DNA of 32,453 bases, from NCBI RefSeq assembly GCF_947632445.1, contig NZ_CANRPM010000032.1, positions 1 through 32,453 on the forward strand, in the 5' to 3' direction. Positions 23,981 through 32,378 of the stretch are shown here, one piece after another. Numbering within the stretch: position 1 is the stretch's first letter; every line of letters starts with the position of its first letter. Below the pieces are notes generated by a model, which was not told the DNA's origin, ran no database searches, and saw only the letters and a program-made list of their open reading frames with translations. A program made the position numbers and the translations under genes. The stretch is from an uncultured Bacteroides sp. (GTDB lineage Bacteria; Bacteroidota; Bacteroidia; Bacteroidales; Bacteroidaceae).

Positions 23981-25309
23981 CTATTTAACTTCTTTGCTCT
24001 TAAAGCCAGTTTTTCCTACCAGTTTCTCGATATACCAAGCTGCCCAAATTACAATAATAAATACGTATGGATGATGATATGCAGCGCAGGGAGGGAAAAT
24101 ACATGTTGCACAAGTTCCCAAAACAAACAATAATAGCAACACGATTTTAGAAGATTTCCAATCTTCCTTCCGCATAGAGAAAAGAGAACATATTCCTAAG
24201 AACAAAACAATGTAGTAACAAGTACCTTTCAATATTCTGGGAATTATATTTTCCACAATAAATTCTACAGTAAATCCGTTTTGTCTTCCAATCTCTCCAA
24301 GTGTTATGTGGGGAGCGAAATAGCGATCACTCCATGCATCTTCGACATATAGTAGAAACAATCTCTTAAAATATCCAAGAATGTATTTGCCTGGATTATC
24401 AATAATCCAAGCAACAGCCCGTTCTCTAAAGATTTTATCTTTTTCTTCATACGTCACCTTATCAGCGTTTTCAATCCATCCCGCATCGTTTGGGCCAAAA
24501 ACATTAATCACGCCTCCGGTAGCTTCGTCATTAGCAACCATGATTAGATTATATCCTGACGTACTCGACTGATAAATGAAATGGCCGGTATTTTTATACG
24601 TCCAACATCCTATTAAAACAACACAGAGCGATATACTAATCAAAAGGGAGAAATAATATTTATACTTTAAACGATAAAAGAATATCAAATAGACGACGGA
24701 TGAAATCAAAAATAAAACGGCTAATGGACGAACACTATTGCCTAATGTAAAAAGCACTCCTGCCAAAAAGAGTTTTATAAAAGTAGGTTTAAGACATAAA
24801 GAGAAAGCTGAAATAACTAAAAGCAAATAGGGAAGTTGCGTCAGGGTAGGAACTACAATTATCAAATTCGAATATAAAATGGAATATAAGGCAATAGATA
24901 CGTAAGATACTCTTTTCGTAAAGAAGAAATTGCTTATGTAATAGATATTGAACACGATACCTAATTCAAATAATAAGTTGAAAACAGCATTGTATGCGGT
25001 GGTTCCAAATAGCTTCAGCTGAAGAATAAGCCAGTTGATATTGCCTAATGACCATATATAATAATCATAAATATTGTCGCTATTGGGATACCATGTTCCT
25101 TGCATATAGCACTTCTTTGCTCTTTCTATATAAGAACCTGCATCGGAATATAAAGGCACATCCCAATAATAAATCATCACAAATATTTGTACTATGACAC
25201 TGATTATGACTACTGATATTGCAGTCTTTTTTAAGGTCTCATCCGATAAAGGATGACATGACTTGCTCCACCGGGTGGGCAGAACGGAAAGGGTGGCATT
25301 TGTTTTCAT
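23981..25309 (-). CDS. Multi-pass GT-C-type glycosyltransferase (ArnT/GT39-like), AT-rich
   Basis: A 442-residue membrane protein with about ten to eleven helices. Just after the first helix comes YSDAGSY (54-60), whose Asp56 sits where GT-C enzymes of the ArnT/PMT type have their catalytic acidic residue in the first periplasmic loop. A long C-terminal periplasmic loop (~265-345) follows. These enzymes take sugars from polyprenyl-phosphate donors. GC content is far below its neighbours (many stretches near 30-35%), suggesting recent acquisition; the first ~25 codons are more GC-rich, like a junction. It is first in the cluster. The acceptor and the exact family are not identified. Confidence 0.7.
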   Translation of the reverse strand: MKTNATLSVLPTRWSKSCHPLSDETLKKTAISVVIISVIVQIFVMIYYWDVPLYSDAGSYIERAKKCYMQGTWYPNSDNIYDYYIWSLGNINWLILQLKLFGTTAYNAVFNLLFELGIVFNIYYISNFFFTKRVSYVSIALYSILYSNLIIVVPTLTQLPYLLLVISAFSLCLKPTFIKLFLAGVLFTLGNSVRPLAVLFLISSVVYLIFFYRLKYKYYFSLLISISLCVVLIGCWTYKNTGHFIYQSSTSGYNLIMVANDEATGGVINVFGPNDAGWIENADKVTYEEKDKIFRERAVAWIIDNPGKYILGYFKRLFLLYVEDAWSDRYFAPHITLGEIGRQNGFTVEFIVENIIPRILKGTCYYIVLFLGICSLFSMRKEDWKSSKIVLLLLFVLGTCATCIFPPCAAYHHPYVFIIVIWAAWYIEKLVGKTGFKSKEVK

Positions 25310-25631
25310 TCAGAACGTTCGTTTTCTGCCCGCAAGTCCCCGAAACAGACAGTGAGTATTCCCATACAGAAAGCGTAGGACTTGTCTTGCTCATCATAAA
25401 ACGGGCGTCTGGAAAAGCCTTACAAGAAATGAGCCGAGAAACAAAAATCCCACGCTGAAGTATATGCGACAAGCCGTGCTTACGGGGGCTTGTACACAAA
25501 CACACACAGAATGAGCGTCACATCGCCTCTATCCTTCTTGCACAAAATTTACCAGACTTTGTTCTATAGGATAAAGCAGAAAACGCTTTCTTTCAAAAAA
25601 CATCCCGGCAGATTTCTCCGCCAAGACACTG

Positions 25632-25662
25632 CAAAAGTAGGTTTTCTTTTTGACAATGCAAC
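25632..25662 (-). promoter_or_regulatory. Possible promoter of the glycan-donor operon
   Basis: TACTTTTG on the minus strand (plus 25632-25639) with GTTG 19 bp upstream (plus CAAC, 25659-25662). It lies more than 300 bp before the GT-C start codon, so use by this operon is uncertain; no nearer box was found. Confidence 0.35.
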
Positions 25663-25844
25663 GCTCTTATGGAAGAATTTTTGTTTCTTATGCAAAGATA
25701 CAAAACAAAATTGTCGAAACGGAGGATGATACGACAATTCCGGCTGTATGCTGCGGGCGTTTTGCCAACGCAAAAATACGCTATTTCCCGGATGGTTGTT
25801 CACTTTCCGTGCCGCCAAATGTCCGAAGCGACCTCTTTTTTCCT

Positions 25845-25852
25845 TACTTTTG
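25845..25852 (+). promoter_or_regulatory. -7 box of the dus gene
   Basis: TACTTTTG at 25845-25852 matches TAnnTTTG; the expected transcript start (about 25859) lies 12 bases before ATG 25871. This rules out the longer in-frame start at 25748. Confidence 0.6.
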
Positions 25853-25870
25853 CACCGGAATAGAAAGATT

Positions 25871-26857
25871 ATGCAGATACATCATACCGATTTAGGAGAA
25901 AAACCGGTCTTCCTCGCCCCGATGGAAGACGTGACCGACCCTGCCTTCCGCCTGATGTGCAAGCGTTTCGGCGCCGACATGGTGTACACCGAGTTCGTCT
26001 CGGCCGACGCCCTGATACGCTCCGTCAGCAAAACGGAGCAGAAACTCCACATCAGCGACGAAGAACGCCCCGTAGCCATCCAGATATACGGACGCGACAC
26101 GGCCACTATGGTGGAAGCCGCACGCATCGTGGAGCAGGCACGGCCCGACATCCTCGACCTGAACTTCGGCTGCCCCGTGAAGCGTGTGGCGGGCAAGGGA
26201 GCCGGCGCGGGTATGCTGCGGGACATTCCGCGGATGCTGGAGATTACCCGCGCCGTAGTCGATGCGGTCAAAATCCCCGTCACCGTGAAGACGCGCTTAG
26301 GCTGGGACGCCGAACACAAGATTATCGTCACCCTGGCCGAACAGTTGCAGGATTGCGGCATCAGCGCCCTGACCATTCACGGCCGCACCCGCGCACAGAT
26401 GTACACGGGCGAAGCCGACTGGACGCTCATCGGCGAGGTGAAGAAGAACCCGCGCATGCACATCCCCATCATCGGCAACGGCGACGTCACCACCCCGCAA
26501 CGCGCCCGCGAGTGCTTCGAACGCTACGGTGTGGATGCCATCATGATAGGCCGCGCCAGCTTCGGACGCCCATGGATATTCAAGGAAGTAAAGCACTATC
26601 TGGAGACGGGCGAGGAGCTGCCCCCGCTCACTCCGCAATGGTGCATGGACGTGCTCCGGCAGGAGGTGAAAGACAGCGTCAACCTGCTGGACGAGCGTCG
26701 CGGCATCCTCCACGTGCGCCGCCACTTGGCCGCCAGTCCGCTGTTCAAGGGACTGCCCAACTTCCGAGACACCCGCATCGCCATGCTCCGCGCCGAGACG
26801 GAGGAAGAGCTTTACGCCATCTTCGACGAGATAGGACGGAAGTTCTTCAGCCTCTGA
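25871..26857 (+). CDS. dusB: tRNA-dihydrouridine synthase
   Basis: A 328-residue flavoenzyme that reduces uridine to dihydrouridine in tRNA. The FMN-binding TIM barrel starts with LAPMEDVTDPAFR (15-27). LNFGCPVKRVAGKGAGAGM holds the catalytic Cys101. GNGDV and IGRASFGRPWIF provide the phosphate-binding loops, and a C-terminal helical tRNA-binding domain follows (~245-328). The length and the LNFGCP motif suit the DusB-like branch of bacteria; assigning B rather than another subtype is from general resemblance. It stands alone on the plus strand between two minus-strand operons. Confidence 0.93.
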   Translation: MQIHHTDLGEKPVFLAPMEDVTDPAFRLMCKRFGADMVYTEFVSADALIRSVSKTEQKLHISDEERPVAIQIYGRDTATMVEAARIVEQARPDILDLNFGCPVKRVAGKGAGAGMLRDIPRMLEITRAVVDAVKIPVTVKTRLGWDAEHKIIVTLAEQLQDCGISALTIHGRTRAQMYTGEADWTLIGEVKKNPRMHIPIIGNGDVTTPQRARECFERYGVDAIMIGRASFGRPWIFKEVKHYLETGEELPPLTPQWCMDVLRQEVKDSVNLLDERRGILHVRRHLAASPLFKGLPNFRDTRIAMLRAETEEELYAIFDEIGRKFFSL

Positions 26858-26893
26858 AAAGGCCGAAGCGAATACATCCAAAGAAGAATACAA

Positions 26894-27859
26894 TCAGCGG
26901 AACATGGGTTGCGTAAACCAGCGCTTGAACATCCACGTGCCCAACACATACAGCCCGAAAGCCGAGACGAAGCCTGCAACGGCATCAATGAGGTAGTGTG
27001 CCTGGATGTAGACCGTAGCACAACAGAGCAGCAGATAGAAAGGCATGAGGCAGACAAAGAGCCAGCGGCTTCCGCGCCAGGCCATAATCATCAGAATGGT
27101 CGATATACCGACATGCGACGAAGGGAAGGCGGCCGTAGGACGCTCGCCCACCTGTTGCGAACTTTCCACAAGGTTATAGAAGAAGCCATGTTCGTAGCCC
27201 GCCCCCGACATCAGTTCCCGGTTGTAGTTGAAGTAGTCGCCGACGGAGGGGAAAACACCGTTCAGGGCATTCTCCATACCGATGGCCGGGAAATAGAACT
27301 GAGGGCCTGCCACAGGCACGAAAATATAGATGAAATAGTAAAGGAAAAAGGAGGAGATGATGACGAACGACACCTTCTCCAGCAGGTCGAAGCGGCGGAT
27401 GAAGTACCACAGCACGATGACCAGCATCATGGGATAATAGGAGAAGTAACCCAAGTTGAGCGGTTCGCTCACCCAGATATAGGGCAGGCGTTCGGCAAAC
27501 CAGATGGCGGGCTGCCCACCGAAGAGCCATTGCTCGGCCGAAGCGAATATATGATCCAGATTGGGGAAGAGGCGGTTGAACTCATACGTGTCGGGATACC
27601 AGTAGGACAGGAGTGACATCTGTATCGTGACGCGCACGAAGGCCGAAAACCGGCAGGGCGCCAGACGGTAGATATACATCAGCAGGAAAGTCACGGCCGC
27701 TATCAACACACGGTCGGACAGCATCCGCAGGGGATGGTCCATCTGCTGATACAGGAACAGTATCAGTATCGACGTGAGCAGGTTGTAGATGAGCGACACC
27801 TTCTCTATTGCAAAAAGCCCCTTGCGGGTATCCACCATCTTGAATATATCTAAAGCCAT
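26894..27859 (-). CDS. PAP2_3-type membrane phosphatase/phospholipid head-group transferase-like
   Basis: A 321-residue protein with about six to seven hydrophobic helices. The active-site motifs PTAAFPSSHV (241-250) with His249 and AHYLID (287-292) with His288/Asp292 match the PAP2_3 group, which includes inositol phosphorylceramide synthase-like enzymes; VPVAGPQFYFP (181-191) is another typical segment. It may hydrolyse lipid phosphates or move head groups between lipids. ATG 27859 is used, giving a 10-bp overlap with the SDR gene; the open frame further upstream is inside that gene. It is the last of three co-directional genes. Confidence 0.83.
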   Translation of the reverse strand: MALDIFKMVDTRKGLFAIEKVSLIYNLLTSILILFLYQQMDHPLRMLSDRVLIAAVTFLLMYIYRLAPCRFSAFVRVTIQMSLLSYWYPDTYEFNRLFPNLDHIFASAEQWLFGGQPAIWFAERLPYIWVSEPLNLGYFSYYPMMLVIVLWYFIRRFDLLEKVSFVIISSFFLYYFIYIFVPVAGPQFYFPAIGMENALNGVFPSVGDYFNYNRELMSGAGYEHGFFYNLVESSQQVGERPTAAFPSSHVGISTILMIMAWRGSRWLFVCLMPFYLLLCCATVYIQAHYLIDAVAGFVSAFGLYVLGTWMFKRWFTQPMFR

Positions 27860-28860
27860 CCTTCCTTCTTGTACCAGGCAATAGTCTCCTTCACGCCGCG
27901 CTCCAGGTCGTAGGCGGGCCGGTAATCCAGCTCGCGGACGGCGGGCGCGATGTCGCACTGCCAGTTGCGTTGTTTCATTATATTATATTTGTCGCGGTTG
28001 AGCGTGCTCGTCGTCTTCCGCAGGGCAGCCCACCTTTCAACCAGCAAAGATACGACTTTTAACAGAAACAGCGGACATTTGATGCGAATAATCAGCGGAT
28101 TGCCCAGTTCGCGGCGTATCAGGTCGGAGAACGTGCGGCTGGCATACACCCGGCCGTCGGACAGGAAGTAGGCGCGTCCCTTCACGCCCCGTTCCATACC
28201 GAGGAACACGGCCTGCACCACATCCTTCACATAGACAAACGTCAGATCCTGGCGCCGGTAGCCCACCGACATGTCAAGATGATGCCTGATGGACTTGGCC
28301 ATCAGGAAATAGTCGCGTTCGCGGGGGCCGTAGACACCCGTAGGGCGATAGATGACGCAGGGGAAGTCGTCCATAGCCAGCAAAGCCTGCTCCGCTTTCA
28401 GCTTGCTCCGTCCGTAGGCTGTGTTGGGTTGGGGCGTGTCGGTTTCGCGGATGGGCTCGTAGGTATCTTCGTGGACAGGCCCGAAGACGCTCAGTGTGCT
28501 GATGAAAGCAAACTGGCGGGGCGTCATGCCGAGGCTCCGAAGGGCATCGGCCAAGGCACAGGTCTGCCCGCAGTTCACGCGGTCGAAGTCGGCCGAGTCG
28601 ATGCACTTCGTCACGCCCGCACAGTGCACCACGTAGTCGAACGCCCCATAGGCTTCCCGATGGGCCTTGAGCTGCCCGTGCAGGCGGTCGGTGTGGGCGA
28701 AGTCCAGCTCCAGGAAGTGCAGGCCGGGGTCTTGCAGATACTTGCGGCTGCTCGACGCGCGGACGCCGGCCCACGTATCGAACCCGCGACGCAGGGCTTC
28801 TTCTACCAGGAAGCTGCCGATGAAGCCGCTGGCGCCCGTTATCAGAATACTCTGTTTCAT
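27850..28860 (-). CDS. NAD-dependent epimerase/dehydratase (extended SDR)
   Basis: A 336-residue extended SDR. GASGFIG (9-15) binds NAD(P); Ser124 in STLSVFG and Tyr149/Lys153 in YGRSK form the catalytic set. It belongs to the broad dihydroflavonol-reductase/epimerase group, which in bacteria includes nucleotide-sugar epimerases and sphingoid-base or sterol-type reductases. Its tight link to a PAP2_3 gene (10-bp overlap) suggests a lipid-related substrate, which is inference. The gap to the upstream cation efflux gene is 6 bp. It differs clearly from the SDR at 21074-22051. Confidence 0.86.
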   Translation of the reverse strand: MKQSILITGASGFIGSFLVEEALRRGFDTWAGVRASSSRKYLQDPGLHFLELDFAHTDRLHGQLKAHREAYGAFDYVVHCAGVTKCIDSADFDRVNCGQTCALADALRSLGMTPRQFAFISTLSVFGPVHEDTYEPIRETDTPQPNTAYGRSKLKAEQALLAMDDFPCVIYRPTGVYGPRERDYFLMAKSIRHHLDMSVGYRRQDLTFVYVKDVVQAVFLGMERGVKGRAYFLSDGRVYASRTFSDLIRRELGNPLIIRIKCPLFLLKVVSLLVERWAALRKTTSTLNRDKYNIMKQRNWQCDIAPAVRELDYRPAYDLERGVKETIAWYKKEGWL

Positions 28861-28866
28861 GCTCTT

Positions 28867-29781
28867 TTACTTTACAGGTTCTACATGTATATTGATGTAA
28901 GTCCGGCTTCCGAACTCACTCTTCAGGCGGTTCTCGATAGCGGTGGCGGTGCGATGGGCCTCCTCAAGCGTGATGCGTCCGTCCATGCGGATGTGCACCT
29001 CGATGGAATAGCTGCTGCCTATCCGCCGCGTGCGCAGGTGGTGCGGGGCGGTGACACCGGGAAAGGACAGGATTTCCTGCCTGATTTTCTCCTCCATCTC
29101 GGCGGGGAGCGATTTCTCCAGCAGTTCCTCGACACAAGTCACCAGCAGACGGATGGCCACCTTCATAATGAACAAACTCACCACCACAGCCGCCAGCGGG
29201 TCGAGGATGAGCCACTGCTCGCCCAGCAGAATGGCACCGCCGATGCCGGCGGCCGTACCGACGGACGAGAGCGCGTCGCTCCGATGATGCCAGGCATTGG
29301 CCACTACGGCCTGCGAATTCAGCCGGCGGCCTTTCAGCACGGTATATCGGTACAGCAGTTCCTTGAATACAACCGATACCAGCGCCGCCCACAGGGCCAG
29401 CATGCCCGGTTCTTTCAGTTCGCCTCCCTGCCAGAAGTGCCGGATGGACATGACTCCGTTCCAAAGGATGCCGAAGCCCACGCACAACAGTATCAGGCCG
29501 ATGATGGCCGTAGCCAGCGTCTCGTACTTGCCGTGACCGTAGTCGTATCTCTCGTCTTCCGGCTTCGACGAAATGTGCACGAAGACGATGACGATGATGT
29601 CCGTCACGAAGTCGGACAACGAATGGACGGCATCGGCCAGCATGGCGGCACTGTGTCCCAGGATGCCCGCTACAAACTTGAACGCGAGCAGCAGCAGATT
29701 GATCACGCTGCCCACGAGAGTCACCCGACGGATACCGGCCTCACGGACTGCCTCTTCGGACTTTTCTTTTTTGTCTTTCAT
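28867..29781 (-). CDS. Cation diffusion facilitator transporter
   Basis: A 304-residue inner-membrane metal/proton antiporter. Six helices span ~20-215. The metal site is formed by HSLSDFVTD (53-61, in TM2) and HHRSDALSS in TM5, the standard pattern for Zn2+/Fe2+/Co2+-type CDF proteins such as FieF. The cytoplasmic C-terminal domain (~215-304, ending YINIHVEP) has the ferredoxin-like fold used for regulation. It leads the minus-strand operon with the SDR and PAP2_3 genes and diverges from rnr. Metal choice cannot be read with confidence. Confidence 0.92.
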   Translation of the reverse strand: MKDKKEKSEEAVREAGIRRVTLVGSVINLLLLAFKFVAGILGHSAAMLADAVHSLSDFVTDIIVIVFVHISSKPEDERYDYGHGKYETLATAIIGLILLCVGFGILWNGVMSIRHFWQGGELKEPGMLALWAALVSVVFKELLYRYTVLKGRRLNSQAVVANAWHHRSDALSSVGTAAGIGGAILLGEQWLILDPLAAVVVSLFIMKVAIRLLVTCVEELLEKSLPAEMEEKIRQEILSFPGVTAPHHLRTRRIGSSYSIEVHIRMDGRITLEEAHRTATAIENRLKSEFGSRTYINIHVEPVK

Positions 29782-29810
29782 CGTTACAACCTAATTTCTG
29801 AAAGGAGACG

Positions 29811-29818
29811 CAAAGATA
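29811..29818 (-). promoter_or_regulatory. -7 box of the CDF-SDR-PAP2_3 operon
   Basis: Minus-strand TATCTTTG (plus CAAAGATA, 29811-29818), 29 bp upstream of ATG 29781. No clean -33 element is seen. It is divergent from the rnr promoter about 100 bp away. Confidence 0.6.
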
Positions 29819-29912
29819 CGACAAATCTGTTATCCCTTTCCTTTTGTCCTGCAAATTCTGCACAAAGACAAGAATTTAGAGACAGCCTGAGCTGCCGAAC
29901 CCAAAAGTTTGT

Positions 29913-29920
29913 TACCTTTG
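29913..29920 (+). promoter_or_regulatory. -7 box of rnr
   Basis: TACCTTTG at 29913-29920 fits TAnnTTTG. The leader to ATG 29965 would be about 38 bases. This places the start well downstream of the long open frame that runs antisense through the CDF and SDR genes. Confidence 0.6.
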
Positions 29921-29964
29921 CAGCGGCTCATCCCGTCAAACCTGATAAAACGATTTACCGCATT

Positions 29965-32121
29965 ATGGGAAAGAAAAAAGAAAAGAGAGAGAAGAAGGCC
30001 GGCAAACGTATGACCAAGAAAGAACTCGTAAAGGCTCTGCTCGACTTCTTCCACCAAAAACAGGGCGAAGTGCTGCCCCTGAAGTACATCTTCGACCAGC
30101 TTCATCTGACCACCCATCCGCTGAAAATGCTCTGCATGGACGTGCTCCGCGAACTGCAGGACGACGACTACATCAACGAAACGGAAAAGAACAAATACAG
30201 GCTCAACCTGCACGGGGTGGAAATGACAGGCGTCTTCCAGCGCAAGAGCAATGGCAAGAACTCCTTCATCCCCGACGGCGGAGGCGACCCCATCTTCATC
30301 GCCGAACGCAACTCGGCACACGCCATGGCCGGCGACCGCGTAAAGATAGCCTTCTATGCCAAACGCCACGGACGGAGCGCCGAGGGCGAAGTCGTCGAAA
30401 TACTGGAGCGCGCCAACGACACCTTCGTGGGCACACTCGAAGTGACTAAGTCGTATGCCTTCCTCGTCACCGAAAACCGCACCCTGGCCAACGACATCTT
30501 CATTCCCCGCGACAAGCTGAAAGGCGGCAAGAGCGGCGAAAAGGCCGTAGTGAAGGTCATCGAATGGCCCGACAAAGCCAAGAACCCCATCGGACAAGTC
30601 GTCGACATCTTAGGCTGCGCGGGCGACAACACGACCGAGATGCACGCCATCCTCGCCGAATACGGTTTGCCCTACAGCTACCCGACGACCGTAGAACGGG
30701 CCGCCGAACGCATTTCCGACGAGATACCTGCCGAAGAGACGGCCCGTCGCGAAGACTTCCGCTCTGTCACGACCTTCACCATCGACCCCAAAGACGCCAA
30801 GGACTTCGACGACGCCCTCTCCATCCGCCGACTGAAGGACGGCCTTTGGGAAGTGGGCGTACACATTGCCGACGTGACTCACTACGTCAAGGAAGGCAGC
30901 CTCATCGACAAGGAAGCCGAGAAACGTGCCACATCGGTCTATCTCGTAGACCGCACCATCCCTATGCTGCCCGAACGCCTGTGCAACTACATCTGCTCCC
31001 TCCGCCCCGACGAGGAGAAACTGGCCTACTCCGTCGTCTTCCGAATGAACGATAAGGCCGAGGTGAAAGACGCCCGCGTGGTGCACACCGTCATCAAGAG
31101 CAACCGCCGCTTCACTTACGAAGAGGCCCAGCAGATTATCGAGACGGGCGAAGGCGACTGCAAGGAAGAACTTCTCCGGCTGAACCGCCTCGCCAAGCAG
31201 CTGCGCGAACGGCGCTTCGCCGCCGGGGCCATCAACTTCGACCGCTATGAAGTGAAGTTCGAAATAGACGAAAAGGGCAAGCCCGTCCGCGTTTACTTCA
31301 AGGTGTCGAAAGACGCAAACAAACTGGTCGAAGAATTCATGCTGCTGGCCAACCGCACTGTAGCCGAAAAGATAGGCCGCGTACCCAAAGGAAAGAAAGC
31401 CAAGGTGTTCCCCTACCGCATCCACGACCTGCCCGACCCGGAGAAGCTCGACACGCTGGCCCAATTCATCGCCCGCTTCGGCTACAAGCTGCGCACCACA
31501 GGCACGAGGACCGACGTATCGAAATCCATCAACCACCTGCTGGACGACATCCAGGGAAAGAAGGAAGAAAACCTCATCGAGACCGTTTCCATCCGCGCCA
31601 TGCAGAAGGCGCGCTATTCCGTGCACAACATCGGCCACTACGGCTTGGCCTTCGACTACTACACGCATTTCACTTCGCCCATCCGCCGCTATCCCGACAT
31701 GATGGTGCACCGTCTGCTTACGAAGTATCTCGACGAGCAAGGCCGCACGGTCAGCGAGAAGAAATACGAAGCCCTGTGCGAACACGCCAGCGCTATGGAG
31801 CAGTTGGCCGCCAACGCCGAACGTTCGAGCGTGAAGTACAAACAGGTGGAGTTTATGACCGAACACCTCGGCCAGGTGTACGACGGCGTCGTCTCAGGCG
31901 TCACCGAATGGGGGCTCTATGTGGAACTCAACGAAAACAAGTGCGAAGGCATGATACCCATCCGCGACCTCGACGACGACTACTACGAGTTCGACGAGAA
32001 GAACTACTGCCTGCGCGGCCGCCGCAAGAACCGCACCTATAGTCTGGGCGACCCCATCACCATCCGCGTGGCCCGTGCCAATCTGGAGAGAAAGCAGCTG
32101 GACTTCACTCTCGAAGAGTAA
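29965..32121 (+). CDS. rnr: Ribonuclease R
   Basis: A 718-residue 3'-5' exoribonuclease that degrades structured RNA. In order: Lys-rich N-terminus (1-~18), winged-helix-like region (~19-80), two cold-shock domains (~85-225), the RNB catalytic domain (~245-590) and an S1 domain (~635-718). The Mg2+ aspartates are in place: Asp274, Asp280, Asp282 and Asp283 in IDPKDAKDFDDAL. HFTSPIRRYPDMMVHR, the RNB signature, is also present. It ends soon after S1 without the basic tail of the E. coli enzyme. The frame is open to 28279, but that extension is antisense to two good genes and lies upstream of the promoter. A terminator follows 25 bp after the stop. Confidence 0.95.
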   Translation: MGKKKEKREKKAGKRMTKKELVKALLDFFHQKQGEVLPLKYIFDQLHLTTHPLKMLCMDVLRELQDDDYINETEKNKYRLNLHGVEMTGVFQRKSNGKNSFIPDGGGDPIFIAERNSAHAMAGDRVKIAFYAKRHGRSAEGEVVEILERANDTFVGTLEVTKSYAFLVTENRTLANDIFIPRDKLKGGKSGEKAVVKVIEWPDKAKNPIGQVVDILGCAGDNTTEMHAILAEYGLPYSYPTTVERAAERISDEIPAEETARREDFRSVTTFTIDPKDAKDFDDALSIRRLKDGLWEVGVHIADVTHYVKEGSLIDKEAEKRATSVYLVDRTIPMLPERLCNYICSLRPDEEKLAYSVVFRMNDKAEVKDARVVHTVIKSNRRFTYEEAQQIIETGEGDCKEELLRLNRLAKQLRERRFAAGAINFDRYEVKFEIDEKGKPVRVYFKVSKDANKLVEEFMLLANRTVAEKIGRVPKGKKAKVFPYRIHDLPDPEKLDTLAQFIARFGYKLRTTGTRTDVSKSINHLLDDIQGKKEENLIETVSIRAMQKARYSVHNIGHYGLAFDYYTHFTSPIRRYPDMMVHRLLTKYLDEQGRTVSEKKYEALCEHASAMEQLAANAERSSVKYKQVEFMTEHLGQVYDGVVSGVTEWGLYVELNENKCEGMIPIRDLDDDYYEFDEKNYCLRGRRKNRTYSLGDPITIRVARANLERKQLDFTLEE

Positions 32122-32146
32122 GAAGATACCGCATCTCTCCTAAGAA

Positions 32147-32186
32147 AACGGTCGTTCCTTTCAATGGGAACGGCCGTTCTTCGTCT
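32147..32186 (+). terminator. Terminator of rnr
   Basis: A 12-position stem (AACGGTCGTTCC, 32147-32158, with GGAACGGCCGTT, 32167-32178; one T-G pair) with an 8-base loop, followed by a modest CTTCGTCT stretch. Confidence 0.65.
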
Positions 32187-32378
32187 GTACGCGAAAGCAT
32201 CCGTCTCCCGTCCCGACAAGCAATTTCCGATATAGGCTACCGGACAAGCAAGCTATCACATTTAAACGATTGTCACTATGTTTTCAGAGTCTGAAGTTAT
32301 AGAGATTTATTGGGAATAGATATCGGATGATCATAAAAAAGGGAGGACAACAGACATCCTCCCTTTTTATCAGCTATC
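32187..32378. other. Intergenic stretch with a bidirectional hairpin
   Basis: No gene is supported. A hairpin GGGAGGA (32341-32347)/TCCTCCC (32357-32363) is preceded by A-run 32335-32340 and followed by TTTTT (32364-32368), so it can terminate transcription from both sides. A short palindrome TTCAGA-G-TCTGAA lies at 32283-32295. A 14-codon frame from ATG 32279 (MFSESEVIEIYWE) could be a fragment, but is too short to judge. Confidence 0.5.

Larger units (their letters stand above)
25310..25870. other. Intergenic region between the GT-C gene and dus
   Basis: No supported gene. Two minus-strand -7-like boxes are seen: TACTTTTG (plus CAAAAGTA, 25632-25639; GTTG at 25659-25662, 19 bp upstream) and TATCTTTG (plus CAAAGATA, 25693-25700). 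An inverted repeat AATTGTCG (25709-25716)/CGACAATT (25732-25739) lies upstream of the second. If the first box is used, the glycosyltransferase operon has an untranslated leader of about 315 bases. Open frames of 64-88 codons here show no family features. Confidence 0.45.

Noticed and set aside
25239..25505. 88-codon minus-strand frame overlapping the start of the GT-C gene
   Set aside because: No recognisable features, Cys/Ser-rich random composition, and the GT-C frame is the clear coding one.
28279..29964. A 562-codon in-frame 5' extension of rnr giving a 1280-residue open frame
   Set aside because: It is antisense to the CDF transporter and SDR genes, both with full motif sets, and lies upstream of the rnr promoter at 29913-29920. 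RNase R starts naturally at 29965.
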